A stretch of 64,000 bases of DNA from Oscillospiraceae bacterium (GCA_015064395.1 SVSH01000011.1:1-64000), one strand, 5' to 3'; counted from the first letter of the stretch, positions 39,950-49,785 are shown. The notes: generated from the letters alone by a model not told the origin. Made by a program: numbers and translations.

Positions 39950-40027
39950 GGTGGGTATAGCTAAGTTGGTTATAGCGCCAGGTTGTGGCCCTGGAGGCCG
40001 TGGGTTCGAATCCCATTACTCACCCCA
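39950..40027 (+). tRNA. tRNA-His (GTG), with encoded G-1
   Basis: complete cloverleaf, anticodon GTG, CCA encoded. Confidence 0.96.
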
Positions 40028-40236
40028 GAATAAGAAAAGCACGGAGTTCACTCCGTGCTTTTCTTATTCTGAGCGAACGAACCGATTCAGAGCCCCGCCA
40101 TTTGCTTTGCAAATGGCAAGTTTGCGCATAGCTGTACTTTGATTTGTGCTAAACTGTGGCGCAAACGTGGGTTCCCAATCCCATTACTCACCCCAGAAAC
40201 GAAAGAAGCAGGTTTTTAATCTGCTTCTTTTTTATT
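39999..40236 (+). mobile_element. tRNA-3'-end-duplicating mini-element at tRNA-His (about 167-bp unit)
   Basis: near-identical CGTGGGTTC..AATCCCATTACTCACCCCAGAA at 39999 and 40166, each followed by a terminator; internal GCCATTTGC-TTT-GCAAATGGC hairpin and TTTGCGC/GCGCAAA stem. Confidence 0.55.
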
Positions 40237-40250
40237 TTGCAGGAGATGGA

Positions 40251-40883
40251 GTTCAAACAACTTCTCCTTTTGACGCGCGTGGGGAGGAGAGTGTTTGAAA
40301 TTTAGTTTAGCTTTCTATCCTTGGGCGCGACACAACGCGTCGCGCTATGTGAGTCTGCTACTTCTTGGCGTTTCCCAAGAAGTAGCCAAGAAGGAACCCA
40401 AGGGGACACCCCTTGGAACCCCTCCCCCGACGGCTTTTCGAGCGCCGTCGGGACGTTTATTTTTGCCAGCCTCCGCCATCTTGGGCGCATGAGCGCACGC
40501 CCAAGATGGGTGCGCTTTGGCAAGAACTCTTGCTTTCTCCGCCTGCCGCTCGTGTTGGCAGAATTGGAGGCACAGCACGAAAAGCGTATATGCCAGAGTT
40601 TTATGGTTGTGCTTGCACAACGCCCGTGTTCAGCGGGCGAATAAAACTCCCTATTTCGGCGCAAGCCGAAATGTGTGATCTCTCGTCCTCCTCTTTGCAG
40701 AGCGGCAATACCAGGGGGAACGCCTGGGCGTCCTTTCTTTCGCCATTTCTTTGCGACGAGGCAAAGAAATGGCATCCCTGCCGGTACAGCGCGGCGCGCA
40801 GCTCGACAAAGTCGAGGTGGGCTGTACGCGCGTCAAAAGAAGAAGTTGTTTGAAATTTAGCTTTCTATCCTTGGGCGCGCCAT
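40251..40883 (-). repeat. family-A repeat, copy A7
   Basis: hairpins 40357-40386, 40742-40773; core GCTTTCTCCGCCTGCCGCTCGTG; terminal GTTTGAAATTTAGC. Confidence 0.9.
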
Positions 40884-40921
40884 TCGTAGAAGAAGATGTT
40901 AAAAGTCCCCTAAAACTAAAA

Positions 40922-40958
40922 AACAGCAAGGCAACCTTCCGCTTGCCTTGCTGTTTCC
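40922..40958. terminator. terminator of murA
   Basis: AACAGCAAGGCAA..TTGCCTTGCTGTT. Confidence 0.85.
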
Positions 40959-40959
40959 T

Positions 40960-42228
40960 TTATTCTTCTACCAATTCAATATCCGCACCAACGGCACGCA
41001 GTTTTCCAACAATATCATAATATCCCCGCTCAATGGTCTCAGCAACCTCCAAAATGCAGGTCTCGCCCTCGGCCGCAAGGCCCGCAATCACCATTGCCGC
41101 CCCTGCACGCAGGTCGGTGGAGGTCACGGTCGCACCGTGCAGCGTCCGCACACCAACGATAGTCGCGGTGGAATTCTGATCATCCACGTTGATAGCCGCG
41201 CCCATGCGCTGCAGCTCCTCGACGTAGCGGAACCGCTTTTTGAAGACGTTTTCCGTCACCGTGCTGATGCCGTCCGCGATAGACAAAAGTGCCGTTATCT
41301 GGGGTTGCATATCCGTCGGAAAGCCGGGATAAGGCACGGCCTGAATATTGGCACTGCCAAACGAGCCCGTGGTTTTGACCGTAATGCGGTCGCCCTCGTC
41401 AAGAACGGTAATTCCCATCTCTCGCATTTTGGCGCTGACCGCGTCCAAATGGCGGGAGATGACGTTGTCCAAGACCACTTCCCCCTTCGTCGCGGCGGCG
41501 GCAACCATATACGTACCCGCCTCGATCATATCGGGAATGATGGTATAATGGCACCCATGCAGCTTCTCCACGCCCCGCACCTTGATGATGGAGGTACCGG
41601 CGCCCGTGATATGTGCGCCACAGTTGTTGAGAAAGCTGGCCAGATCGACGATATGGGGCTCGTGCGCCGCGTTTTCAATGGTGGTCACACCCTCGGCTGT
41701 GCAGGCGGCCATCAGAATATTGGCCGTCGCGCCGACCGAAATATTATCCATGATGATCTTGGTGCCCTTGAGCCGGCCGTGGACAAAGGCCGAAACGTAG
41801 CCGTCGTCGTCCGTCACGGTTGCGCCCAGTGCCACAAAGCCTTTTTTATGCAGGTCGATGGGGCGCGCACCGAAATTACAACCGCCCGACAGTCCCACCT
41901 TGGCGCGGGAGAAGCGGGCAAGCTCGGAGCCGATCAGATAAGTCGAGCCGCGAAGCCGACGCACCAGAGCCGCCGGTGAGGTCCCCTGTCGCACGCCGCG
42001 GGTGTCGATCTCCACCTGCGTAGGGCCGGAGCGTCGAACCGTCGCACCCATGTTGGAAAGAATATCCAACGCAACTTGAATGTCGCCCACCGGAGGAAGA
42101 TTATCCACGGTGCACACGTCATTTGTAATGATCGTAGCAAATAATATGGGCAGTGCGGCGTTTTTCATGCCGCCGATCTCGATATGTCCCTTGAGCGGTC
42201 GCCCGCCCCGGATCTTGATTTTTTTCAT
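40960..42228 (-). CDS. murA: UDP-N-acetylglucosamine 1-carboxyvinyltransferase
   Basis: MKKIKIRGGRPLKGHIEIGGMKNAALPI; EPSP-synthase-like repeats. Confidence 0.96.
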   Translation of the reverse strand: MKKIKIRGGRPLKGHIEIGGMKNAALPILFATIITNDVCTVDNLPPVGDIQVALDILSNMGATVRRSGPTQVEIDTRGVRQGTSPAALVRRLRGSTYLIGSELARFSRAKVGLSGGCNFGARPIDLHKKGFVALGATVTDDDGYVSAFVHGRLKGTKIIMDNISVGATANILMAACTAEGVTTIENAAHEPHIVDLASFLNNCGAHITGAGTSIIKVRGVEKLHGCHYTIIPDMIEAGTYMVAAAATKGEVVLDNVISRHLDAVSAKMREMGITVLDEGDRITVKTTGSFGSANIQAVPYPGFPTDMQPQITALLSIADGISTVTENVFKKRFRYVEELQRMGAAINVDDQNSTATIVGVRTLHGATVTSTDLRAGAAMVIAGLAAEGETCILEVAETIERGYYDIVGKLRAVGADIELVEE

Positions 42229-42319
42229 AAAACAAACCTCGCAAGCCTAAAACTCACACGAACGAACAATTCCCGTCAACAGGAAACCATTGACAGTATA
42301 TGCGTTCTCTGACGAAAGG

Positions 42320-43519
42320 TCACAGCAGTGACATACGGTAGGTAGCGATGGGGCGCGTCTCACCGCGGGCAATGACGGTCTCCGCTTCGCCCTCTCGAAC
42401 GATGATAGCTTGAGCCGTCTCGGAAACGACAGGCGCCCACTCCGTCTCGGGCATGGCGTCCCCCTTGCGGTAAATCAGGCAAACGAGTCCATCATCTGCG
42501 GGTGAAACCAACGTATGGGCAGGCGCGTCCGTCCAACGGAGTGCCGTAGCGGCATCAAAGGGATGGGTGGCAATATCAACCAGGTCGGACACGATCGCCC
42601 CTGCTGTGGGCAGCTTGCCTGCGCCGCGGCCATAGAACAGCGTCTGCCCCAGCATATCGGTGTCGATCAGGACGCCGTTGAACACGTCGTCAATATTGGC
42701 GAGAGGATTTTGGCGAGAGACAAAGCAGGGTGCGACCCAGAGGGTCAGGTGATCCTCCACTCTCCCCATGTGCCCGATGAGCTTGATGGCGCAATTCATC
42801 GCTTTGGCAATAGAAACGTCCGCCTCGGTGATATAGCGGATGCCCTCCACCGGTACGGTGTTGGGATCGATGCGCAAGCCCGTCGCCATCGCGGTCAAAA
42901 TCACGATCTTGCGGGCGGCATCGTGGCCATCCACGTCCGCCGAAGGATCGCGCTCGGCATAGCCCTTCTGTTGCGCCTCGCAAAGTGCCGTTTCAAACGA
43001 GACACCCCCACGTGCCATACGGGTGAGGATATAGTTAGTCGTACCGTTGAGAATCCCGTCGATGGTCTGGACACGGTTGGCCGCCATGTCCTGGGAAAGC
43101 GGGCGCAGCACGGGAATGCCGCCGCCAACGCTGGCCTCAAACAGATAACGAACCCCTTTTTCCGCTGCCAAAGACAGCAGCTCCGTGCCAAAATTGGCTA
43201 CGACCTCCTTGTTGGAGGTAATGACCGACTTGCCCGCCTCAAGGGACGCACGAGTAAACTCATACGCAGGGTGTGAGCCACCCATCATTTCGATGACGAC
43301 GTCGACCTCGGGGTCATTGACAATGGTATTAAAATCATGTACGATGCGGTCAGCGAAGGGGCTATCGGGAAAATCACGCAGATCGAGTATATATCGAATA
43401 TCCGCACCGCGGCCGGTCGCGTCCACAATACGGTCCTGGTTTTCTGTGATTACTTGTGCAACGCCACTGCCCACAACGCCAAAGCCGAGCAGGGCAACCG
43501 TCAACTGTTTGTTCTTCAT
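42320..43519 (-). CDS. hom: homoserine dehydrogenase
   Basis: LLGFGVVGSGVAQ, SNKEVVANFG, GILNGTTNYILTRM, AERDPSADVDGHDAARK. Confidence 0.95.
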   Translation of the reverse strand: MKNKQLTVALLGFGVVGSGVAQVITENQDRIVDATGRGADIRYILDLRDFPDSPFADRIVHDFNTIVNDPEVDVVIEMMGGSHPAYEFTRASLEAGKSVITSNKEVVANFGTELLSLAAEKGVRYLFEASVGGGIPVLRPLSQDMAANRVQTIDGILNGTTNYILTRMARGGVSFETALCEAQQKGYAERDPSADVDGHDAARKIVILTAMATGLRIDPNTVPVEGIRYITEADVSIAKAMNCAIKLIGHMGRVEDHLTLWVAPCFVSRQNPLANIDDVFNGVLIDTDMLGQTLFYGRGAGKLPTAGAIVSDLVDIATHPFDAATALRWTDAPAHTLVSPADDGLVCLIYRKGDAMPETEWAPVVSETAQAIIVREGEAETVIARGETRPIATYRMSLL

Positions 43520-43595
43520 AGGGCTTCCTCCCTTACGTGTCACATGGGAATGCATATAGTATACCATATTTTTATACATCTTGTAAATAATTTTC

Positions 43596-43624
43596 TTGAA
43601 AAAATCGAAAAAGTATGATATGAT
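43596..43624 (+). promoter_or_regulatory. promoter
   Basis: TTGAAA-17 nt-TATGAT. Confidence 0.65.
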
Positions 43625-43678
43625 AGTATGAAGAACACGAAAATCCCCCAAAAACGGGAAGAAACGGAGGTATGAAGC

Positions 43679-44242
43679 ATGGCAAGCTCGGCGCTGGGCG
43701 GCAAGCGAAACGTCAAGATTTTTCTGTTGTATCTGATGCAAAACGTTCGCATTCCCCTCGATTTTGCAACACTCAATGACATGGTCATGCAAACGGACTA
43801 CGTCATGTATCTGGACATGGCCGAGGCGTTTCATGAAATGCTGGACGACGCCCTGATCGAAACGGCACCCGCCGAGGAGGGCGTCACCGACGACACCCCC
43901 CGCTATATCGTCACGCAAAAGGGACGCATCGTGGCAGAGCAGCTGCACAGTGAATTGCTCCCCACCATTTTGGACGAGAGCCTGCGCTGTGCCCTGCGCT
44001 ATCTGGATTTTCGCCGCCGCGGCATCACCACGCACTGCACCGTCACCCCTGCCGCCGACGGCACGGCAGAATTTTTCTGCTCGGTCGAGCAGCACGGCAA
44101 GGTGCTGTTTGAGACCCGTGTCAGCGTCGATTCCATGACGCGCGCACGCCAAATGGAGGACAACTTCCGCGCCCGCCCCGAGGCCATCTACAAGGGTATG
44201 TGGTCCCTGCTTTCGGGTAACGTGAATTATTTGTTTAGTTAA
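43679..44242 (+). CDS. DUF4364-like protein
   Basis: NVKIFLLYLMQNVRIPLDFATLNDMVMQTDYVMYLDMAEAFHEML. Confidence 0.8.
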   Translation: MASSALGGKRNVKIFLLYLMQNVRIPLDFATLNDMVMQTDYVMYLDMAEAFHEMLDDALIETAPAEEGVTDDTPRYIVTQKGRIVAEQLHSELLPTILDESLRCALRYLDFRRRGITTHCTVTPAADGTAEFFCSVEQHGKVLFETRVSVDSMTRARQMEDNFRARPEAIYKGMWSLLSGNVNYLFS

Positions 44243-44511
44243 AAGACGGATTATGATTAGGGGAACTTTTTGAAAAAAGTTCCCCTATGACCCCTCAAAA
44301 ACTTTTATAGAAGGAAAAGAAGCGTAGCCGGGGCAACTTCTTCTGGCCCTGTATGGGAAAGAAAATTTGCTATTCGGCAGATACTACCGCAAGAAGCGGG
44401 GCCCCCACCCCATCTTCTCCACTATATGAGAGAACCTATGGGAAATGTTGCCTGTAAAAAGCAGAATTGTCCCCACCGGATCCACGAGTCTAAACAAGAA
44501 AGGAGAATATC

Positions 44512-45090
44512 ATGCCAAACGAGCTTCGTCCCGACACACTGCACCTGGCTAAGGATGGCGATCAAAGCGCCTTTGCTACTTTGCTGGCGCAGTATACACC
44601 CTTGATCGAGCATCAGCTCGTAAGTGCACGCGCCCGTCGCCCTGACATTCTCCCCGAGGATGAAAAGGATCTGCGGCAGGAAGCATATCTTGCCTTTTAT
44701 CGGGCGCTGATGAGCTTCGACGTTTCCCAAGGCGAGGTCAGCTTCGGGTTGTACGCCAAGATCTGCATTGAGAACGGATTGATCTCGGCACTCCGTAAGA
44801 TGCGGCCGTCTGCCGAGTCTCTTGACACCGAGCGCATGGCCGAGCTGCCTGCGGGAAACGAGGGCGATCCGACCCGACGATTGCGCGAGCAAGAGGACTA
44901 TGAGGCGCTGTGCCGCCGCATCTCGCTCGTGCTCTCGCCGTATGAAAACACCATCTGGCAGCGCTACGTAGCCGGGCGGACCGCCGCGGAGATCGCCGCT
45001 GAATTGGGGCGCGATCACCGTTCCATCCACAACGCCATTTATCGCATTCGGCACAAGCTGCGCGGGGTGGAGGATCTGAAAAAGCATTGA
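44512..45090 (+). CDS. sigma-70 family RNA polymerase sigma factor
   Basis: DLRQEAYLAFYRALMSFD region 2 and C-terminal HTH. Confidence 0.88.
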   Translation: MPNELRPDTLHLAKDGDQSAFATLLAQYTPLIEHQLVSARARRPDILPEDEKDLRQEAYLAFYRALMSFDVSQGEVSFGLYAKICIENGLISALRKMRPSAESLDTERMAELPAGNEGDPTRRLREQEDYEALCRRISLVLSPYENTIWQRYVAGRTAAEIAAELGRDHRSIHNAIYRIRHKLRGVEDLKKH

Positions 45091-45097
45091 AGCAAAA

Positions 45098-45136
45098 CAG
45101 AGGCAAGAGGACCGATCGGTCCTCTTGCCTCTTTGC
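45098..45136. terminator. terminator
   Basis: GGCAAGAGGACCGATCGGTCCTCTTGCC. Confidence 0.85.
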
Positions 45137-45215
45137 TTGGAGAATCATTTATATTGAACTCATTTCCCTGACGAGCATCAAGCCGCATTCGCAGAAGCAA
45201 TTCAGCAAAGGCTCC

Positions 45216-46028
45216 TCAAAGCTCCTTTGCCCACCGAACGGCATGCGAAAACCACGTTGCCGCCACAGGTGACAGGAGCGCCGGATTTCCTAACCACGTT
45301 CGCTCGTCGCACAGCGAAAGTCCGTGTATTCCGTGAGGATAGACATGAAGCTCGAAGGGAATGTGATGCTCCGACAGCGCGCCGGCAAACAAAAGAGAGT
45401 TTTCGACCGGTACGTTGCTGTCGTCCGCCGTGTGCCAAAGAAAAGCAGGGGGCGTCGTCTCGCTGACGGCAAGCTCCAGCGAGTATTCCTTTTGCTCGTC
45501 GTAGCTCGACTCCTTGCCTGCCAGGTTCAAAAACGATCCTCGGTGTGCGTGTTTGCCTGCCGTGATCACAGGATAGCACAGGACCATGCCGTCCGGGCGT
45601 CCCATGCGTGTCGGAGCCTCCCCGAAGGCCGCGCGGACTGCACGGTGATCCCACAGCACCCCGGCCGATGCGGCCAGGTGCCCGCCGGCAGAGAAACCGG
45701 TGATCAGGATGTGTTCGGGATCGACGTTGTATTCGGCCGCGTGCTCACGAACGTGGCGAATGGCAAGGCTCGCCTCGACCAGAGGCTCGTAATTTCCGGC
45801 GTGCTCGCAAATGCCGTAGTGCAGTACAAACGCCTGAAAACCGGCGTTCAGCCAGGCAAGGGCGACGACCTCGTCCTCCCGCTCGGACAATCCGTGGTAG
45901 CCACCACCCGGACAGACGATCACGGCGCGGCGGGGCGTCGGGGGAACACGCGTCATTTCTCTATGCAGATAGGCAACGAGATGGGCGTGGGGGTATTGCG
46001 GGAAAATATGCAGCGTTTCAATTTTCAT
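45216..46028 (-). CDS. alpha/beta hydrolase (esterase/lipase)
   Basis: VCPGGGYHGLS, GFSAGGHLAA, C-terminal HGIHGLS. Confidence 0.9.
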   Translation of the reverse strand: MKIETLHIFPQYPHAHLVAYLHREMTRVPPTPRRAVIVCPGGGYHGLSEREDEVVALAWLNAGFQAFVLHYGICEHAGNYEPLVEASLAIRHVREHAAEYNVDPEHILITGFSAGGHLAASAGVLWDHRAVRAAFGEAPTRMGRPDGMVLCYPVITAGKHAHRGSFLNLAGKESSYDEQKEYSLELAVSETTPPAFLWHTADDSNVPVENSLLFAGALSEHHIPFELHVYPHGIHGLSLCDERTWLGNPALLSPVAATWFSHAVRWAKEL

Positions 46029-46057
46029 ACATCTGATCCTTTCGACGATGGGAAGAT

Positions 46058-47095
46058 TTATTTTTCCAGTGCCAGCCTTACGATCTCCTCGCACAAAGCG
46101 CCATAGTCAAGACCCATCTCGGCCGCCATCTGGGGCAGAAGACTGGTGGGCGTCATGCCGGGCAGTGCGTTGGCCTCCAGACACCACATGACGTCATGTT
46201 CATCCATGATGTAATCAAAGCGGGCAAGAGAATCCAGCGACAGCGCATCAAACCCGCGCAGTGTCAGCTCCTGTACCCGTCGGGTCTGATCCTCCCGCAG
46301 GGGCGCCGGACACAGCTCCAGCGTCAGCCCACCCTGATATTTGTTCGTGTAGTCATAAAAGCCCTCTTTGGGGATGATCTCGATGGGGCACAGCGCGCGC
46401 TTGCCCAGGACACCGACGGTCAGTTCGCGCCCCTCGATCTTCTTCTCGACGATCAGCTTGCCCTCCCAGGACAAGCCCTTGGTCAGCGCCGCGTCCAGCT
46501 CGTCCTCGGATTCCACGATGGAAACACCCACGCTTGACCCACAGCTGCAGGGCTTAATGACGCAGGGGAGCCCGATCTCATCAAGAATACGGGCGCGGTA
46601 ATTCTGCTCGCGGTTAGGGTAGACCGTGATCCAGTCGGGCGTAGGGATGCCGGCGGCGCGCAACAGGATCTTGGAAATTTCCTTATCCATGGAAAGGGCG
46701 GCACCAAGTGAGCCCGTTCCCGTGTAGCGGATGCCGTTGCAGTCCAGCCAGGCCTGAAGTCTGCCGTCCTCGCCCATGCCGCCGTGCATGGCCACGTAAA
46801 CGACGTCAGCGGCTTGGCACAGCGTCAAAACACCCGGACCAACCAGGCGCTCCCCGTTGCCGCTCTGCTCCTTAAGGGCGGCCAGGTCGGGCACCTTGGT
46901 GCTGACGGTATGGTGGTAATCTCCCTCTGTACGGAACTGCGAGAGGGGATCGCCCTCAAAGGCAAGACCGAGATATACGTCGAGCAAGAGGACACGATGT
47001 CCGTTTTTCAAAAGGGCGTTGGCAATGAGCGAGCCTGAGGTCAAGGATACCTCGCGCTCGGGCGACAGCCCCCCGGCTAAAACTACGATATTCAT
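46058..47095 (-). CDS. ddl: D-alanine--D-alanine ligase
   Basis: LAGGLSPEREVSLTSG, HGGMGEDGRLQ, ATP-grasp; internal Met start. Confidence 0.94.
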   Translation of the reverse strand: MNIVVLAGGLSPEREVSLTSGSLIANALLKNGHRVLLLDVYLGLAFEGDPLSQFRTEGDYHHTVSTKVPDLAALKEQSGNGERLVGPGVLTLCQAADVVYVAMHGGMGEDGRLQAWLDCNGIRYTGTGSLGAALSMDKEISKILLRAAGIPTPDWITVYPNREQNYRARILDEIGLPCVIKPCSCGSSVGVSIVESEDELDAALTKGLSWEGKLIVEKKIEGRELTVGVLGKRALCPIEIIPKEGFYDYTNKYQGGLTLELCPAPLREDQTRRVQELTLRGFDALSLDSLARFDYIMDEHDVMWCLEANALPGMTPTSLLPQMAAEMGLDYGALCEEIVRLALEK

Positions 47096-47120
47096 AAAAA
47101 CTCCTTCGGTCGGTGAGATA

Positions 47121-47963
47121 TTACAGTGTATGCGGTGGCGTGACAACGGCCATTCGTTCCTGCCCGCCCAGATCACGGTGGATGGCAACCGTATCACCCC
47201 GTTGGGCTGCCAGCGCGCGCAGTGCATCGCCCTGATCGTAGCCGATCTCAAACAAATAACAGCCGCCCGGCAGAAGGCAGGTGCGGTAAGGCTCGTCCAG
47301 TATACGGCGGTAGAAGATCAGGCCGTCCTCGCCGCCGCAGAGCGCAGCCGGTGGTTCAAAGGACAATTCGGGGGCAAGCGTTTGCATGGCGGCGGTGGTG
47401 ATATAAGGTGGATTGGACAGAATGGCGTCAAAGGCGCCAAGACCTGCCATGAAATCTCCACGAAGAACGTCTCCGCGGAGCAAGGTCAGACGATCCGGCG
47501 CGATCCCGTTGCGACGGGCGTTGCGCTCGGCGACGGCGAGTGTCCCCTCGAACAGATCGACCGCGACCGCACTCAGGTCAGGACGCTCGCAAAGCAAGGA
47601 AATGGAAATACAGCCGCTTCCCGTACAAAGGTCGATCACGCGACCGCCCCGGGGCAGGTGCCGGGCGGCGTATTCGACCAGGAGCTCGGTGTCGGGGCGA
47701 GGGATGAGGCAATCGGGCGACACCTCGTATTCCTGCCGCCAAAAGCCCCAGGTACCGATCAGATACTGCAGGGGATAATGTGCGGCACGCTGTTCGGCCG
47801 CGCGAGCCAGGGCCCCGTCCGGGTCGGCAAGAGGCTGATCGGGGGTGGTGTACACAACGTGGGCGGGAATACCCGTAAAATGCTCGGCCAACAGGCGCGC
47901 CTCATACGCCGCATTGTCAATGCCGGCGCGTGTGAATGTCTCTGTCAATTCGCGCAGCGTCAT
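47121..47963 (-). CDS. prmC: peptide chain release factor N5-glutamine methyltransferase
   Basis: DLCTGSGCISISL, LSNPPYI. Confidence 0.95.
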   Translation of the reverse strand: MTLRELTETFTRAGIDNAAYEARLLAEHFTGIPAHVVYTTPDQPLADPDGALARAAEQRAAHYPLQYLIGTWGFWRQEYEVSPDCLIPRPDTELLVEYAARHLPRGGRVIDLCTGSGCISISLLCERPDLSAVAVDLFEGTLAVAERNARRNGIAPDRLTLLRGDVLRGDFMAGLGAFDAILSNPPYITTAAMQTLAPELSFEPPAALCGGEDGLIFYRRILDEPYRTCLLPGGCYLFEIGYDQGDALRALAAQRGDTVAIHRDLGGQERMAVVTPPHTL

Positions 47964-48093
47964 GATGGTATCCTCCCCTCGTTGCTTGATAGCACCATTA
48001 TAACAGATTTTGACAGCAATATCAACCGCTCGGCGCGCTTTTTTGCATATTTTACTAATGTTGCCATGTCAACATCTTTTTGGCGAAAAAGTA

Positions 48094-48122
48094 TTGACTT
48101 TTTGTCGAATATCCGTTATACT
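48094..48122 (+). promoter_or_regulatory. promoter
   Basis: TTGACT-17 nt-TATACT. Confidence 0.7.
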
Positions 48123-48199
48123 ATAATTTAGTAACATATATTTAACACTTTGTTCATGAAGCTGTTGGCTGATAAACAGAACGAAAGGAATTTGTTCGC

Positions 48200-49171
48200 A
48201 TGGAAGAACTCAAGGAAACGATCCAACCCGCGGAAGCTGTTGAGGAAGTGGAGGCCGAGGTCTCGACCGCGCCGGAGCAGCTCAAGGAGAGATACGTCGC
48301 TCCCAAGCGTCGCCGCAGATGGGGTGACCGAAAGGACGGAAGACTACTTCGCACCATTCCCCCGATGTCTCGCCTGATGCCCTTTATCATGCCCTATCGC
48401 TATGACGCTTGTAATCAGTTCTCCGACTCGTTCGACGTGACCGAGGCTGATAAGTATTGCCGCCGCAAGATCCGCGAGGGGTATACCAACTTTAACTTTA
48501 TGCATCTGCTCATCGCTGCCTACGTACGCGCAGCTTCGCAATACCCCGCCATCAACCGCTATGTAGCAGGACAGCGTATCTATGCCAGAAACGAGATCAG
48601 CGTGGTCATGACGATCAAAAAGAGCATGGATATCGACGCAGTCGATACCTGTATCCGCGTCACCTTCGCGCCCGATGATACGGCTGTCGAAATCTATGAA
48701 AAGTTCAACAAAGTGATTGAAGCGTACCAGGCTGAGGAAGAGGCCAAGAGCAGCTTGGACGGTATTATGGACTTCTTTACCAAGTTCCCCCGCTTCATTT
48801 TGCGCGGTGTGGTTCGCCTGGTCAAATGGTTTGACTATCACGGCATCGTGCTGCTGCCCGATCTGCCCTTCTATGGCTCCATGATCATCACCAGCATGGG
48901 CTCCTTGGGTATCCCGACCATCTATCACCATCTGTATGAATTTGGTAACCTGCCCGTGTTCCTGGCCTTTGGCAAGAAGTATTACAAGCTGGTCATGGAC
49001 CACGAGGGCAATCTCTCCAAGCGCCGCCACATTGACCTTAAGGTCGTGACCGACGAGCGTATCTGCGACGGCTTCTATTATGCCTCTGCTTTTAAGTACA
49101 TCAAAAAGCTCATCGAGCACCCCGAGGCACTGGACGAGCGCCCCGAGCAGGTCGTCGAGGACGTCGACTGA
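48200..49171 (+). CDS. stand-alone 2-oxoacid dehydrogenase acyltransferase (E2/CAT-fold)-like protein
   Basis: N-terminal PPMSRLMPFIMPYRYDACN, NRYVAGQRIYARNEISV and C-terminal DERICDGFYYASAFKYIKKLIEHPEAL resemble the E2 catalytic domain. Confidence 0.72.
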   Translation: MEELKETIQPAEAVEEVEAEVSTAPEQLKERYVAPKRRRRWGDRKDGRLLRTIPPMSRLMPFIMPYRYDACNQFSDSFDVTEADKYCRRKIREGYTNFNFMHLLIAAYVRAASQYPAINRYVAGQRIYARNEISVVMTIKKSMDIDAVDTCIRVTFAPDDTAVEIYEKFNKVIEAYQAEEEAKSSLDGIMDFFTKFPRFILRGVVRLVKWFDYHGIVLLPDLPFYGSMIITSMGSLGIPTIYHHLYEFGNLPVFLAFGKKYYKLVMDHEGNLSKRRHIDLKVVTDERICDGFYYASAFKYIKKLIEHPEALDERPEQVVEDVD

Positions 49172-49274
49172 TCGGCATATGAATCAAAAGGAGCTTTTTT
49201 CGCCGAAAGCTCCTTTTTTTGCCGCCATTTTTTAATTTGTACCAAAAAAGTATAAATGTTTTTTCAAAACCCTC

Positions 49275-49303
49275 TTGACAAACGTCGAAAAGTATACTAT
49301 AAT
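49275..49303 (+). promoter_or_regulatory. promoter of Rrf2-rubrerythrin operon
   Basis: TTGACA-17 nt-TATAAT. Confidence 0.8.
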
Positions 49304-49338
49304 GGTACTGTAATGAGAGCCGGACAGGAGGGAGCACC

Positions 49339-49785
49339 ATGATCGGATTGACCAAAGAAGCAGACGGCGCGTTGCGCATTGTTTGGCTGTTGGCCAAAGA
49401 GGACCAGGTGACCGACGCGGGCAGCATTGCCAAGCAGGTGGCGGTATCTCCCCAGTTTACCCTTAAGATCCTGCGGCAGCTGCTGCAGGGTGGGTTGGTC
49501 AGAGCGGTGCGGGGCAAGTGCGGCGGATATGCGCTGGCCATGACGCCGCGCAACATTACGGTGCGGCACATCGTCGAGTTGATCGACGGGCCCATCGCCA
49601 TCAACCGCTGTCAGGCAGACGATTTTTTCTGCTCCCGCATGGGGTATGACAAACAAGCCTGTCGGTTTCATTGCCTGTTTGCCGCCATCAGCGACCGGCT
49701 GGCACACGACCTTGAGAGCGTGACGCTGGAAATGATGCTTTCTGACGACCGCTGTCCAAGTGAATTTCTGACATCCAAAAAATAA
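49339..49785 (+). CDS. Rrf2-family transcriptional regulator
   Basis: winged [35 protein letters not shown]. Confidence 0.92.
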   Translation: MIGLTKEADGALRIVWLLAKEDQVTDAGSIAKQVAVSPQFTLKILRQLLQGGLVRAVRGKCGGYALAMTPRNITVRHIVELIDGPIAINRCQADDFFCSRMGYDKQACRFHCLFAAISDRLAHDLESVTLEMMLSDDRCPSEFLTSKK

